The notes under the pieces are model-generated. The model ran no database searches. It was given only the letters and a program-made list of their open reading frames with translations, and was not told where the DNA came from. The position numbers were made by a program, and so were the translations under genes. A stretch of DNA of 64,000 nt from Vandiemenella viatica (taxonomy: Eukaryota; Arthropoda; Insecta; Orthoptera; Morabidae): assembly GCA_031002005.1 (NCBI GenBank), contig CM061921.1, forward strand, positions 179,560,935-179,624,934, read 5' to 3'. Below are positions 41,089-52,330 of the stretch, piece after piece (positions within the stretch are counted from its first letter, which is position 1; each line of letters opens with the position of its first letter).

Positions 41089-42414
41089 CAGGGCCGTATT
41101 TAGGGTATGTAGGTCCCTAAGCTACACTTGTGGTGGGGGTTCTTTAGGATCTGTAGGCCTCTAGGCCAGCGGCTCCCAAACTATGGGTCGCAACCCACTG
41201 GTGGGTCGCGGCGTGTGTTTTTGTGGGTCGCGGAACAATTGAGGTTTTTGCCACAAAAATATATCCTTGTGAAAAAAAAGAGTTTTCTTCAACAGTCAGC
41301 CGGTAATAATTAAACGTATTTTTTATTATCTTTGTAATAAAGTGGGAGGCGGCTGCACAAAGTATCGCCTCATTGAGTTGACAGCCGAAATTCCAAGATT
41401 AGTTAAAACTCGATTTGCAAATTAAAATGCCACTGATGTGCCAAGTCATATCTTCGTGGAAAACACCTACAAATCCCATTTTAGTGGTTGACTGGTAAGT
41501 TTACCACTGTTATTATCATTAATTTTGGTGCAGTAAAATACAGTGATAAACCTACCAATCAACCACTAAAATCGGGTCTGCAGGTCGTTTCCAGCTAAAA
41601 GCGACTTGGAAGACCAATGCTGATCGAATTACTTCTAATCGTGGAATTTCAACCTCCCGGTCTATAATATGTTTTTTGTTTTATGTATTATCAATTCCTG
41701 TTTTTGTTGATAGTATATCTTTTGTACGAAACTTTGCCTTTTCGTACGATAGGATAGTCGACAGCGTATCGAAGTCATACAACAGTTCCCATTCTGATAT
41801 TAGATAGACTCTCATATTAGGTGGGACGAAATTTTTATTACTTAAAAGTGGGTGATGTACAGTACCAATAATGATTGGGAACTGCTGCTCTAGGCTAAAA
41901 CTGTGGTGCGGACCCTTATATATATATGAAACAATATCGATTACTTATTATTAAATTAATAAACCTTTTATTTCAAAATATTGAATAATGTAATGATAGC
42001 AAAATTATCCGAGAATAACTTACTGAAGAATCCCAATTTCGTAACGTGCTTTCTTCATCGTTTTCCGAGACTGAAGTGAACGATGTTAGCAATTGATGCC
42101 CGCACGTTCAATTTGGTGACTGATAATGGATAGATAAGGTGCTGCCTATTTTAGTACTATTGTTGCAACCAAATACCCTCAGCAAAATTCCGCAGAATTA
42201 CAAGTATGAAAAGTTTTATTAATAACATGAAACAGTTGGCCAACGTGTTAAAATAAAACAAACGATAAAAGATGATTAACATCACCAAAGCACGCAACAG
42301 AGAAAGTTGAAAGGCACAATATTGATTATTCACAATGCATGTCAACAGGATGACAACCATTAATATATTTTTATTTTTGTATGTGGTGCGGGCCTATGCC
42401 TAAATGCGTCCCTG
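41089..42414. mobile_element. hAT-type element (outer of a nested pair)
   Basis: Terminal repeats are CAGGGCCGTATTTAGGGTAT and, in reverse complement, CAGGGACGCATTTAGGCATA. The flanks CATGTGAT at 41081-41088 and 42415-42422 are a perfect 8-base duplication. The 1326-bp span includes a second, younger hAT element at 41167-41887. The remaining own sequence is about 600 bp without a transposase. Confidence 0.85.
41167..41887. mobile_element. hAT-type element (inner of the nested pair)
   Basis: Begins CAGCGGCTCCCAAACTATGG and ends, in reverse complement, CAGCAGTTCCCAATCATTAT, both of the well-known CAGNGGTTCCCAA hAT terminus class with following GGGTCGC(A/G)ACCCAC. The flanks CTCTAGGC at 41159-41166 and 41888-41895 are a perfect 8-base duplication. 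The 721-bp interior is non-coding. Confidence 0.88.
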
Positions 42415-42476
42415 CATGTGATATTGATAGTTTCAAGTTTTCACTTATGTCGGCAGTTCCTAATCACTGCCAACTT

Positions 42477-42510
42477 ATATATAAATAAGGAAACAACAAG
42501 CACAATTTAG
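42477..42510 (+). promoter_or_regulatory. Possible TATA box of the 42.6-kb gene
   Basis: TTATATATAAATAAGG near 42476-42490 resembles a TATA box, with a candidate start about 30 bases on (around 42509), 75 bases before the ATG. The initiator is weak. It lies only about 55 bases from the right target duplication of the nested hAT pair. Confidence 0.35.
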
Positions 42511-42584
42511 ACTGCTGGGTGAAATACATGCAATTAACCGCAGCCGGTTTTTGTGTGAGATAGAGTGTTATTGTGGTGTCGCGA

Positions 42585-42704
42585 ATGATGACCAGCAGTG
42601 ACGCGCCGGCGGCCTCGAGTGGAGTGGGGGGTGGAGGTGTGGAGGGGGCAGCTGGAGCACGTGGCTCAGTGTGCGGCGAGCCAGCGACGGAGTACCAGGG
42701 CGAG
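42585..42704 (+). CDS. Probable first coding exon of a host gene (unknown product)
   Basis: Forty codons open from ATG ATG at 42585: MMTSSDAPAASSGVGGGGVE, then GAAGARGSVCGEPATEYQGE, ending at 42704 immediately before GTGAGG, a strong splice donor. The exon is extremely GC-rich inside AT-rich sequence, as is common for first exons at promoters. The Ala/Gly/Ser-rich opening suggests a disordered N-terminus. I do not recognise the protein. If real, everything to the right on the plus strand would lie in its first intron unless another exon was missed. It is too short for routine open-frame listing. Confidence 0.55.
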
Positions 42705-43330
42705 GTGAGGAGCTAGTCAAGCGTCAACAATGCTTTTTACTCTCGCTGAGTTTTGGAAATATATATTAATTATAACCGCGAATCTTTTTAATATTTTTTT
42801 AGTGTAATCCCAAATATAGCCTACAAAATATCCGTAACTTATCAGGAAACTATAAATATTATTTAACCAGAAAGAAATTAATACGTAAACATTGTCAAAG
42901 AAGAAGCTGAATCACAATTATAAAAATGTCATTGAGAACACAAACAATTAAAAAATGTACACAAATTTTATTGTAATAATGAAAACACGGAAGGGTGATT
43001 AGAAATGTATTTTACTTTTAATATCAGTGTTCAGATTCAAATAGCAATTCGTTCTATCGTGGGTAAAGTAAACAGCAGCTGGTCCACAAATTTCTAGCAG
43101 TTTTTGTTTTGTTTTCTTTTGCTGTGAGTAAGTTTTTATACACACACACAAATTAACTAGCTGAAACCAAAGTTCTGAATTTTTTAAATCTTCCAATGTA
43201 CTAAAATGCGTAATATGATGGTACCACAAAGATTTATTAGTTTTTCACACATTATTGTTAAAGTGTTACCGAGAAATCAAATTTGAATTTAACTTAATTC
43301 ACATTAATATTATTATTTTGTCGTAATTTT
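42705..43330. other. AT-rich, putative intron, no gene seen
   Basis: No element or exon was recognised between the splice donor and the 3' end of I-group LINE copy B. Confidence 0.35.
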
Positions 43331-43671
43331 AGTATAAAACTCAAAAAGGGGCTTGGTACTCGGCAGGAATTTAAGGAATGCTTCTCCCGTGTATCGAAAC
43401 ATATAGTACTAATACTAGGCAGTGTTAAAGTTGTAACATGACATATACAATTACATTATAAAAGTTTCATATTTTTCGGATATAGCACTAATACTAAACA
43501 GACTTAAATTTACAGTATAGCACATACGATTATAGGCTTTCAATACCTGTTCCATAAATTTGCATATATAAATATACATTTGTACACATTAATTACACAA
43601 ACCAATTTCCTTGTCCCATATTAAAATTAATAAAAGAAAGAACAATATACAGCATAATCTCAGAAACATAT

Positions 43672-46600
43672 CTATATTGTGATTCCCATCGTTATAAAAA
43701 ATTCATATATTATTTTATACGTTCTGACGTCCTCAGTGACCAGAAGTGTGGTGACTCTGGTTGGGCCCACGTAACCCAGGTCGCGTAGTTTCTTGAGGAG
43801 CTCCTCTGTTGCTGCTCTTCTCATCGGGCACCCTGATAACAGATGGTTGGTGTCCTCCACCTCTCCACACTCACAGTATGCCGTCTCTTGGGCTCCGATG
43901 CGGTGTAAGTGTTTCTTGAAGGCTCCATGGTTGGCTTTAAGGCGCATAATTGTTACATAAAATTTTCTGGTTACCCTCAATTTTTTATACCAGTGTGTTT
44001 TAGGTATATTCGGATGGATTTCCCTGTAAGGACTTCCTTTTTACTCTGCTGTACGTGCCCACTCATCTTCCCATCTAGATCTCAGTGCTTCTTTGAATTT
44101 CTTCAAGTGGTCTGACGCAGGTATCTAGTGCTGGCATCTTACTCCGTCCGTGATAGCCTTCTTGGCTAGGTTGTCTGCCATTACGTTGCCTCGCATACCA
44201 CAGTGGCCTTTAACCCATACTATTGTTCTTTCTCCCTGCTTTGTAGCTTATCTACTTCCTTCATTATATCATAAACTAGTGGGTTGTTGTGGCGCTGGGT
44301 GACGTGGTTCTTCAGTATCATTACTGCTGAACGAGAGTCCGTTAGTATAATAACCTTTTCTTCCCTACTTCCTCCCGCATATTTTAAGGCTTCCAGGATT
44401 GCTGTAAGTTCAGCTGTCATTACGGATGCTTGGTGATGGAGCTTGTAGCAACCGGAGTCTCCTGTTTTGGGGTCTATGAAGGCGCAGCCTGTCCCATTTC
44501 GTTCCTCGCTCCGTCCGTGTATATGACTTTCGTTGGCGACGTTTCTTGCAGAAACTCCTGTACTTGTACGATGTGATCAATTGCATTTTTATACTGGCAT
44601 GAATAGTCTTTTATTTTAGCTACAACGAGCGAAAGCTTGTATCTGTTTTCATAGAGGGGTGGTTTTCCTGACACCCGTATCTCTTTTTGTAGGTCTCTGT
44701 CCATTGCCAGAGGAGGTGCCTGTTTCCGTTTCCAATACCTTTCTGCGTGTTAGGCTATAGCAATATTCCATAATTGATGTATGGTTGTACTGTGTTTGCT
44801 TGAGCATAAATTTTGCTGCTAGGTAGCGTCGTCGCAAATCTAATGGTGCCTCCAATGTCTCCACCAACAGAACGTTTGTTGGTGTCGTCTTCATCACTCC
44901 TATGCATACCCTCAAGGCTTTGTATTGTACCCTATCCAGTTTAATTAGATTATTTCTAATCGCCGATCCATATCAGATACATCCGTAGTCCAGATGAGAG
45001 CGTACCAAGGCTCGGTACATGTTCAGTGTAACAGTAGGATCTGATCCCCAAGACGTACCACAGACTGCTCTTATGACGTTTATAGCTGCTTCACATTTAT
45101 TCACTATATGTTTTATTTGCTCCCGCCATGCCAACTTACTGTCTATGGTCATGCTCAGATATTTAACCACCGTTCTTATTGGGACTTTGTAGGGTCCTAG
45201 CGTCACTTCGGTCCCGTAGGGCTGTCTGTGCCTCGTGTATACTGACACTAATGTTTTTTGTACTGATATTTGTAGGCCATTGTTTATTAGCCAGTGCTGA
45301 AGTTTCCATATAGTTTGGTTAAGTTCTGCGATGCAGTTGTTCAGTATCCGATCTACCACGTACAAGCACAGGTCGTCCGCGTACTGGAGTAGCTGTGTAT
45401 GTTGTGGCATCAGCTCATGTAGGTCTATGGTGTAAATGTTGAATAATAGCGGGGAGAGGATTGATCCTTGTGGTAGTCCATGACTAGTTGTCCTTGGACC
45501 AATTATCTTCCCTCCGTTGTTAATGATTATTCGCGTGTTTGATAGTAGAAATTGCAATCTTTGTGTGAAGGTTGCAGTTATTCCCCTCTTTATCATTTTC
45601 CTTAGTAGTACTGCTACTGATACATTATCATATGCGCTGGTCAAGTCCGTAAACAAACGCAAGGAGGTATTCATTGTTTCCAAAGCATATATGGATGTCC
45701 GTTGTCAGGTTTACTAGGACTTCTGTGGTTCCCATTCCACTCCATGAAGCCAAGCTGTGTGGTTGGCAGCCAGTTATGGTGTTCCACCCACCATTCCAAT
45801 CTGTGCTTGATCATCCTTTCAAGTACCTTGTATATGCAAGATGAGAAGGGTGATCGGTCGATATTATTCTGCTTCGTTATCTTTTTTCCCCGCTTTCTTC
45901 ACTGGTACTATTCTTGCCGTCTTAATTGTCGGGATGTCGATTCGCTCCTCCCATACCTTGTTCAGTATATTCAGCAATCGCTTTTTCCCTGTCGCCGGTA
46001 GCCTCCTGATCATACTATAGTGGATGTTGTCTGGTCCTGGGGCGGTACCTTTGCCAAACAATAACGCTTTTTCAAGTTCTTGTACGCTAAATGGATGCAG
46101 CATTTCATGGTTTGTGTCTTCCTCCGTCCACAATTGTTCCGGGTTGGCTGAGGGAGGTGCCATTTTTATCAGGATCTCCTCCGCTATATTTTCGGGCAAG
46201 GTTTCTCCACACTTCTCATTCGTTTTTTTCTGTTTTAGTCTTTTAATTGTATTCCACACTTTGAATTGGTGTATCTTTATTTAGTGTTGCGCAGTAGTTT
46301 TCCCAGTTTCTCCTTTTCTTTTGCCTAAGCATTTTCTTTGCCTTAGCTACTGTCTGTTTTACGTAGAGATAATTCTCTAGGGTTGGCCTTACTTTGTATT
46401 TTTTAAAGGCTTCCTTTCGCGAGAAGATTCCTTTCTGGCACTCCACGTCCCACCATACCTTAGGTGCCTTGTGTCGTACATACGTTGCTTTCATTGCTGC
46501 GTTTTCTATAACTGCTATCAGATTACGATAATCTTCTTTAGCTTCGCCACATTCCTCATACGAGTCTATATTTTCCCTTACATACTTGTCGTAAGTGCCC

Positions 46601-47350
46601 CAGTCTGCTTTTTCTATATTCCATTTGTAGGGTGATTGGATCACAGCTGGTGTTATTTTTACTGTCGGCAAGGATATTAGTATTGGTAGATGGTCCGATC
46701 CCAATGACTCCTGTATTACTTTCCAGTTCGCCTCCAGTGCTAGACTTACCGACGCCACTGCCACATCTACCGCTGAGCTCGTTTGGCTAGGTGAGCCAAT
46801 TCGAGTAGGTGCACCGTCATTCAGAAGAATCAAGTTTTCTTCATCGATCATTTCCATGAGACATTGTCCAGCTGTGTCTGTTTGCAGGCATCCCCATAAC
46901 TGGTGATGTGCGTTTATATCTCCTAAGACCAATTTCGGTGATGGAACTTGCCTCACTATGTTACTTAATATGTGTTTCGATATCACCGTCTTTTGCGCTC
47001 TGTATAGTGAGAGAACTGCAAATTTTGACTCTTCCGTGCCTATTACAACCGCACATGCATCTAATCCGGCATTAGGATTTCTTATTTTGATCTCTTCGTA
47101 TTTTATATCCTTCCGAATTATGATTGCTGCTCCACCATAGCCGTCGTTTCTACCTGCTCTTACTGTATGGTATCCTGATATTTCAAAGGTTGTCTCAGGT
47201 TTTAATCAAGTTTCGCAGATAGCACCTATTTGTATATCTGCTATATGGAGTAGTTCTAGTAGGACTACTTTATTGCTTCTAACGGAGCGGGCGTTCCACT
47301 TGTAGTATTCTGTTAGCTGCTTGTTCCATTGTTGTACCGTTCTTCATTAA
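43672..47350 (-). pseudogene. I-group ORF2, copy B
   Basis: Endonuclease: YYKWNARSVRSNKVVLLELL near 47300; GAICET, then TGA where W is expected (47205), LKPE; GDINAHHQLWGC; GSDHLPILISLP, with catalytic E, D/N and SDH retained. The frame is open from 46986 to 46243. Reverse transcriptase 46259-44973: GTAPGPDNIHYSMIR, LPQGSILSPLLFNIY, LQYADDLCLYVVD, KYLSMTIDSKLAWRE; thumb 44915-44649 (KTTPTNVLLVETLEAPLDLR). RNase H 44600-44220: KVIYTDGARNEMG, TAELTAILEALKYAG, IILTDSRSAV. C-terminus 43980-43672: YCECGEVEDTNHLLSGCP. Breaks near 46250, 45880, 45690, 44960 and 44690 prevent full translation. Confidence 0.85.
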
Positions 47351-47382
47351 TTGTCTAATGTCGTTTGCTCCCAGTTGTTCTC

Positions 47383-48936
47383 CTATTTTGTACTCTCTAC
47401 TATTTTAGTAATCAACTCCACTAGTTGCTCTATAATGTTTTTTCCTGTGTTCTCCGAGTCTTCTGTCCGTTGTGGTCGATAGGGGTTACTACCCATGAAT
47501 GTTCCTGGTGTGCCCCTTGGGTCAAACATATGCTGGTACGTCATAGAGTATGTTGGTATGTTCTGTGGCTGTGTGGTCCGGTGCGCACCCTGCCTTCGTT
47601 CTAACAGCGGCATTTGTGTAGTATTGTATCTCTTCGTCTGCTGTCCTGCCGTTTGTTGCTTATGGAGCGACAGCTCATCTGGCACTGGTTTCTCCCCGTG
47701 TGGCTTGCACAGTCCCAACGTGTTGTTTGGTAACAGTGGCGGGAAGTCACCATGGCTAGTAATGTCTGGCAATATGTTCGGGTGCTGTAGTCCATCTGAA
47801 GTGTCTTCTGGGTAGCGCTGCTGCCACTGTACTGCCCGCGCATATGGTCTATTTTTTAGATAGTCTTCTGCTTCTCTAATTGACATGTTATTCCTAGCTG
47901 CTAGTTCATGTGCTTGCTTACGTCTTATATACATCGGGCATGCCCTGTTTGTCGCGTTATGTGGGCCGCTACAATTTGCGCAACGTACCACATCCGAGTT
48001 GCATTCGGCCGTACCGTTTGCTTCACCACATATGTCACAGCGGGGCTTTCCGCGGCATTGTCTTCCTATGTGTCCATAATGTAAACTGTTATAACAAATG
48101 CGTATGGCTAGGGTGTAAGGTGATACCTCGCACCGCGTCCCATGAATATATACAAACTGAGGTAGTGCCTGTCCATCGAAAGTTAACACACATGTTTGAA
48201 GTTTCACTTCCGTTCTGATGTTGTTTTGGATACTGGATTTAGTTAATCTGCTTGCTGCTATTACTTTTACTGGTGTCACTATTTCCGCAAGTATTTCCTG
48301 CATTTCTAACTCGGTGTCCACTCCGCGTATTACGCCTTGTTTACAGACTAAGTGGGCGGGTATGTATGCGGGTATGTATGCATCCAAGTTCCTTGCCGCC
48401 AACGATCTGCACGTCACAATACTGTTCGCCGCTCTTGGCGAGAGTGTTTCTACTTTTAATCTGTTCTTTCCTGTAGTAACTATGTTCATGACCTGTCCAC
48501 GAATTTCCGGTAGGCCTATACTTTGGTGTAGTAATTTTCCAATCGACATAGGATGTAATCGTCCTACATTTCCGCTCTTCCCTTCTATTATTACTACATA
48601 CGGGCCCGTGTCCGCCATTCTATACTTGATTTTGTCTTTATTATTATCATTTGAGGTTATGCTCTGCTGATTGTTTTGGTTCATCTGTTCGGGCATCTCT
48701 GTTCTACCCGCCTCTCTGTTATCGTTTACTAGTTCTACAGTGGCTACCATGCTGCTGACCTGTCTGGGGAAACCTGGAGCTAACGCTACCCGTTTATCCA
48801 CTACCAAATTCACACCTAAGTCACCTGGACGTTTTCTATGGTTTACATTTGTCTCTTCTTCCATTACTACATCCACTTCAGCTGCCGTCAAATAGTTGTT
48901 TACAGTACCTACTGCTTCCGTAATAGTTTCACCCAC
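47383..48936 (-). CDS. I-group ORF1, copy B (gag-like, 517 codons open)
   Basis: A long unbroken frame with no ATG near its upstream edge. About residue 107 it reads TGPYVVIIEGKSGNVGRLHP, then MSIGKLLHQ, a block also present in copy C (GPYDLYVESKDRNLGKLHPM). Three zinc knuckles follow near residues 280-340: CYNSLHYGHIGRQC (second Cys changed to Ser), CDICGEANGTAEC and CANCSGPHNATNRAC. The C-terminal third is Pro/Gln/Thr-rich and ends IIEQLVELITKIVES. Such proteins package the LINE RNA. The probable true start, ATG at 49034 (MYGGHYGEGGGMLPP), is in another frame and is linked through a frameshift near 48920. Confidence 0.8.
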   Translation of the reverse strand: MGETITEAVGTVNNYLTAAEVDVVMEEETNVNHRKRPGDLGVNLVVDKRVALAPGFPRQVSSMVATVELVNDNREAGRTEMPEQMNQNNQQSITSNDNNKDKIKYRMADTGPYVVIIEGKSGNVGRLHPMSIGKLLHQSIGLPEIRGQVMNIVTTGKNRLKVETLSPRAANSIVTCRSLAARNLDAYIPAYIPAHLVCKQGVIRGVDTELEMQEILAEIVTPVKVIAASRLTKSSIQNNIRTEVKLQTCVLTFDGQALPQFVYIHGTRCEVSPYTLAIRICYNSLHYGHIGRQCRGKPRCDICGEANGTAECNSDVVRCANCSGPHNATNRACPMYIRRKQAHELAARNNMSIREAEDYLKNRPYARAVQWQQRYPEDTSDGLQHPNILPDITSHGDFPPLLPNNTLGLCKPHGEKPVPDELSLHKQQTAGQQTKRYNTTQMPLLERRQGAHRTTQPQNIPTYSMTYQHMFDPRGTPGTFMGSNPYRPQRTEDSENTGKNIIEQLVELITKIVESTK

Positions 48937-49034
48937 TGCTGCCAGTGTTGATGCTCCATCGGATGATCGGTGAGGTCCGGTGGTCCTGGTGGTGGGAGCA
49001 TTCCGCCCCCCTCGCCGTAGTGGCCACCATACAT
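48937..49034 (-). pseudogene. I-group ORF1 start region, copy B
   Basis: The ATG at 49034 reads MYGGHYGEGGGMLPPPGPP, then DLTDHPMEHQHWQQWVKLL and stops at about 48911. Copy A begins identically (MYGGQCGEGG at 31442), so this is the natural ORF1 start. It is out of phase with the main open frame by one base. Confidence 0.6.
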
Positions 49035-49446
49035 CTGGCTGTCACACTATTAAAACATCACGTAATAATCACTGTTTTAATCACAAATTACACACTACCA
49101 GTCAAGTACGGTACTAGGAAGTTTACTTTCACACGCCTGCTCTCTGGAACGAGGAAGTTGTCGCTACGAACGCTCAAGCTAGACTGCGCATTCATTTTGA
49201 ATCACTTCGAATTACAACGTGCAACCAAATCTTTCTTTGGTTTTCTGATAGGCTTTTTGCAAGTAAATTGCGAGGAAAGTCGTAAAATCTCACACCCATC
49301 GCATTTTTATACACACCTCTTAACTCTTTTCCGACCCCCTCTATTTACTGAGCAATCACTGCGGACTTTCCCTTCTAATATATGATTGCCCACGTCGGTG
49401 TATGTCTCTAATTATTCGTATGAAACGTGGACACATCTCCTCGACT

Positions 49447-49690
49447 GTCCCGAGCGTGGTGGGTGAGCGGTTAACCCTCTAGCCTCGCATTCGGGAGGAC
49501 GACGGTTCGAATCCTGGTCCGGGTGCTCCAGACTTGGTTTCCCCAAATCACTCCAGGCGAATGCCGGGATTCTTCCTTCAAAAAGGCCATGGCCTAGTTC
49601 CTTTCCGTACCTTGTCCCCAGTCTCATTCTGCCTCTAATGACCTCGACATCGACGAGGCGTAAAGTCATACGTAAAAGTCTTCAACTGTC
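49447..49690 (+). mobile_element. SINE family B with tRNA-like head
   Basis: Head: GAGCGTGGTGGGTGAGCGGTT (A box region) and GACGGTTCGAATCCTGGTC (B box). Body: TTTCCCCAAATCACTCCAG, CGAATGCCGGGATTC, GGCCATGGCCTAGTTCC, GACATCGACGAGGCGTAAAG. It matches the minus-strand copy at 15160-15335 and a scrap near 37395. It is a pol III-type retroposon, not a functional tRNA. Confidence 0.75.
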
Positions 49691-49699
49691 CCTCTTATT

Positions 49700-50330
49700 C
49701 TGGTACTTTCAAAAAGGTTCCTTCGAAGCTTTAAAATCTGATTTTCTAAATTTTCTAGTTCTGCGCTCAGCTATTGATTTTATTGTCGCAATTACGGCTT
49801 CATGATCACCAATCCTTTAGTCGTTGAAATATCTTTGAATAAGCTGGGCCTGTTTATAGCTGTAAGACCTGGAATGTTTTGGCTACCAGCGGTTCAACAT
49901 GATAATCGCAGAGAATATCGACAATAATTTTGCAAACTGTTTTTCCCCTGCTACAACTTTTGTGAACGTTCCGAAATAGTCCGGCTATATCATTTAAATT
50001 GTTTCTAACGCCTCGGCAACATTTATATTGGAATCTGGTAGACGATAGAAGGACCGTATCACCCATTTATTCCATACGATTTCGAAAACCGAATCGACTT
50101 CTGCATCATTAAATAGTAGGTTTTTACTAACGGTTACACAAGAGAAACTGCAATCTATCCTTTCGGATAACGTTCATGCTAATATTAAAAATTTCATCGG
50201 AATTCGTATTTGGTTTTAACAAAGTGTATGCATTAATTACAATATCCGCTTTTATAGTTGTAATAACGCTTTCTACATGCAGACAATTAATTAGAACTTT
50301 AAACTGTCGACGGAATGGTCACTTTGTTTG
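49700..50330 (-). pseudogene. CR1-like endonuclease fragment (minus strand)
   Basis: In reverse complement, TAATTAATTGTCTGCATGTAG through GGATATTGTAATTAATGCA, TTTTTAATATTAGCATGAACG, CCGAAAGGATAGATTGCAG and ATGCAGAAGTCGATTCGG follow the order of copies 1 and 2 (3265-3510 and 9035-9265). Near 49760-49830 the end reads like TKGLVIMKP/AVIATI, the SDHKAVIAT region. A fourth, 5'- and 3'-truncated piece of the family with many stops. Confidence 0.65.
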
Positions 50331-50449
50331 GGTATTCCTTGTAGATCAGGTCTTCCTTCTACAGCCTAAACCACCATTATGCACTCCGCACGGCCTCTAA
50401 TTTCAAATTTTGTTACATCATTCTTAGTCCAGTAATGGGGTAGTTTTAC

Positions 50450-51205
50450 CTTGCAATATTTCACGTGTAATTTTTTTCTCATCTTGTATACTTTGGTGAG
50501 AGAATACAAAAACCAAGTTTTCGACCTCTGACACCCTCGGCACAATTTTCTGTGGCAAAAAACCTCAAGATTTTGGCACTTCCTTCAGTTTTTTCGGTTA
50601 AAACTTTTTCCTGATGACTCCTAGCAAGAAATACTTTATCTCAATTTTCGAAGAGGACTAAATTCCTACAGCTTTTGAGATACAAAGCTTTTTCTAAACT
50701 CATAATGAAGCGAGCTGCAGTTCTTCGAAAATAAGCAAAGTTTCATTTTTTTCCGAAAAGTTGGGTTTTCTTCTACTTTGTCGCTCTAAATGACCTGGAA
50801 CCCCTGTAAATAAAATTGATATATAAGTATATCTGTATGCAATGGTAAATATATACGTTGTGCCTTGATTACTGATGATCAAAACAAACCATTGTATGCC
50901 ATTGTTGGACGGGAGATCCCCAAAAATTGATCGGCTACCAGGTGACTATTTTCGATTCGTCGCGCAATGCACCACTTGTGACTATCTAACTTGACTCGGT
51001 AAACCTACCGGGTATAGGGAACCTACAGTTTAACGTGGAATGCGTTATGGCGTAATTTATATTACACAGCAAGCTGTGTCAGAAGTGGAGGTTGAGTTAA
51101 GGTCCAATGAAAATCCTCGCCGAGACAGGAATTCGAACCGGGGACCTTTCGATCTCTAGTCAGACGCCGTAACTACTGAGCTACCAGACCACTCTATGAC
51201 TGATG
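50450..51205 (-). repeat. SINE-led composite repeat, left arm of inverted pair
   Basis: On the minus strand: family-A SINE head (GTGGTCTGGTAGCTCAGTAG, then CCCCGGTTCGAATTCC) at 51204-51130, body with CCACGTTAAACTGTAGG, then about 380 bases containing GTTCCAGGTCATTTAGAG, TTTTCGAAGAACTGCAGC, GAGATAAAGTATTTCTTGC, and GTCGAAAACTTGGTTTTTG at 50510. The same order occurs on the plus strand at 53265-53850. Confidence 0.7.
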
Positions 51206-51329
51206 GACACAATAAAGTCATAATAGTCAAAAGTTGGTCATATATCAAAATTTACAACGTTTGAATGGCCCGGACTGATTAATGTCCTCATCTAGAATTG
51301 ATTCTCATTCATCCACTGCAGCAGGAGCA

Positions 51330-52330
51330 TTTTCCTTAAGGTCGAAGAACGCTTCCTCTCCTTCATCTACTTAGTCTAAAGAATGTTTTCACATGATAAG
51401 CCAGAGCAAGTTTTGCAAGCAGATGAACAGTACAGTGCATATTTGGGATAGCTGCATGGTGCATTGTAATTTTTCCTGCAGGAACATGGCATAAATTTCA
51501 GTATAAACACAGATACTTCATCTTTCATCATTGTGGCTTAAATTATACTATAGTAGTCTTTCTTCAATCCCCATGACAATGGGTACGTTTCTCGATTCAG
51601 TCATGCTTGCACGTGGTGATACGTGTGCATTAAGTGAAACGTTGCCGCATCTAATGTTGATGACAACACTGGTAGGTTGAATGTATTTTTTTTAAATGGA
51701 TTTCGTAAACATTTCGTAAGCACGTCCAGTATCCCACAACCAATTTGTCCGTACCGTACCAGGATGAGCTGTTCTCCTGTCTGTTCTATTGAGTCTCCAG
51801 AGGGTAGGGGTTCTGAGAATTTAACTGCATGCACTTTCAGATGTGGTTAGTGTTGAATGAATCTGCATCTTCTTTTGCCTATTGAACTTGGATGCCTCCT
51901 TTTTCAGTTTTTGCATTAGTATCATAATTTAATGGTTTTTGTTGCTCTCATTTGCAAGAGACTTTTCCTGTGTCACTGAATATTATGTCTGATGTAATAC
52001 ATAATGTCTTGAAACGACCAAACCTTTCCGACGACTTTGTTCCTCTTTGTGTATCCTCTTTGGGTATCGGTCAAATACAACTGTGATGTTTGATTTGTTG
52101 TGGGTTCTCAAGTGGGCTTCATGTTTTCCACAAATGGAACCAAAGTTTTCATTACGATGCCGCACAACGATATGTAGGAGGTATCCTCTATTCACAACAA
52201 AGCTTTTTATATTGGATGTTGCATCTTGAAGAGGAGTGAATGCTTCGAATATAGACAATTTTGTTCCCTTGCGGAGACCTTCAGTAAACAAAGACGTAGG
52301 GTATGGAGCGATTTCAAATGGAAACACTGT
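51330..52330 (-). pseudogene. Cysteine-rich insect protein of unknown function (degraded)
   Basis: The frame from 52327 reads FPFEIAPYPTSLFTEGLRKG, TKLSIFEAFTPLQDA, NRGYLLHIVVRHRNENFGSI and HNKSNITVVFDRYPKRIHKE. Later pieces are ILVRYGQIGCGILDVLTKC (near 51740) and, at about 51500-51390, FMPCSCRKNYNAPCSYPKY, then ALYCSSACKTCSGLSCEN. Insects and other animals have many repeat-borne copies of a large uncharacterised protein with the same opening (FEIAPYPxSLF), a VVFDGYP motif and a terminal C-x-C, C-x-C repeat ending C-G-x-x-C-x-N. I recognise that architecture but not a function. Several frame breaks and missing middle parts show decay. Confidence 0.5.

Larger units (their letters stand above)
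43330..49400 (-). mobile_element. I-group LINE, copy B (best preserved)
   Basis: Minus-strand element with 5'UTR (about 49400-49035), ORF1 (ending 47383), ORF2 (about 47350-43672) and a 3'UTR of roughly 340 bases. Boundaries are approximate because I could not find a target duplication. ORF1 has a 517-codon open stretch and ORF2 has few breaks, so this is the youngest or best kept of the three I-group copies. It shares the ORF1 start region, knuckle arrangement and RNase H with copies A and C. Confidence 0.85.

Noticed and set aside
47495..48895. Plus-strand open frames opposite ORF1 of copy B
   Set aside because: They are complementary shadows of a well-supported minus-strand gene and carry no motifs.
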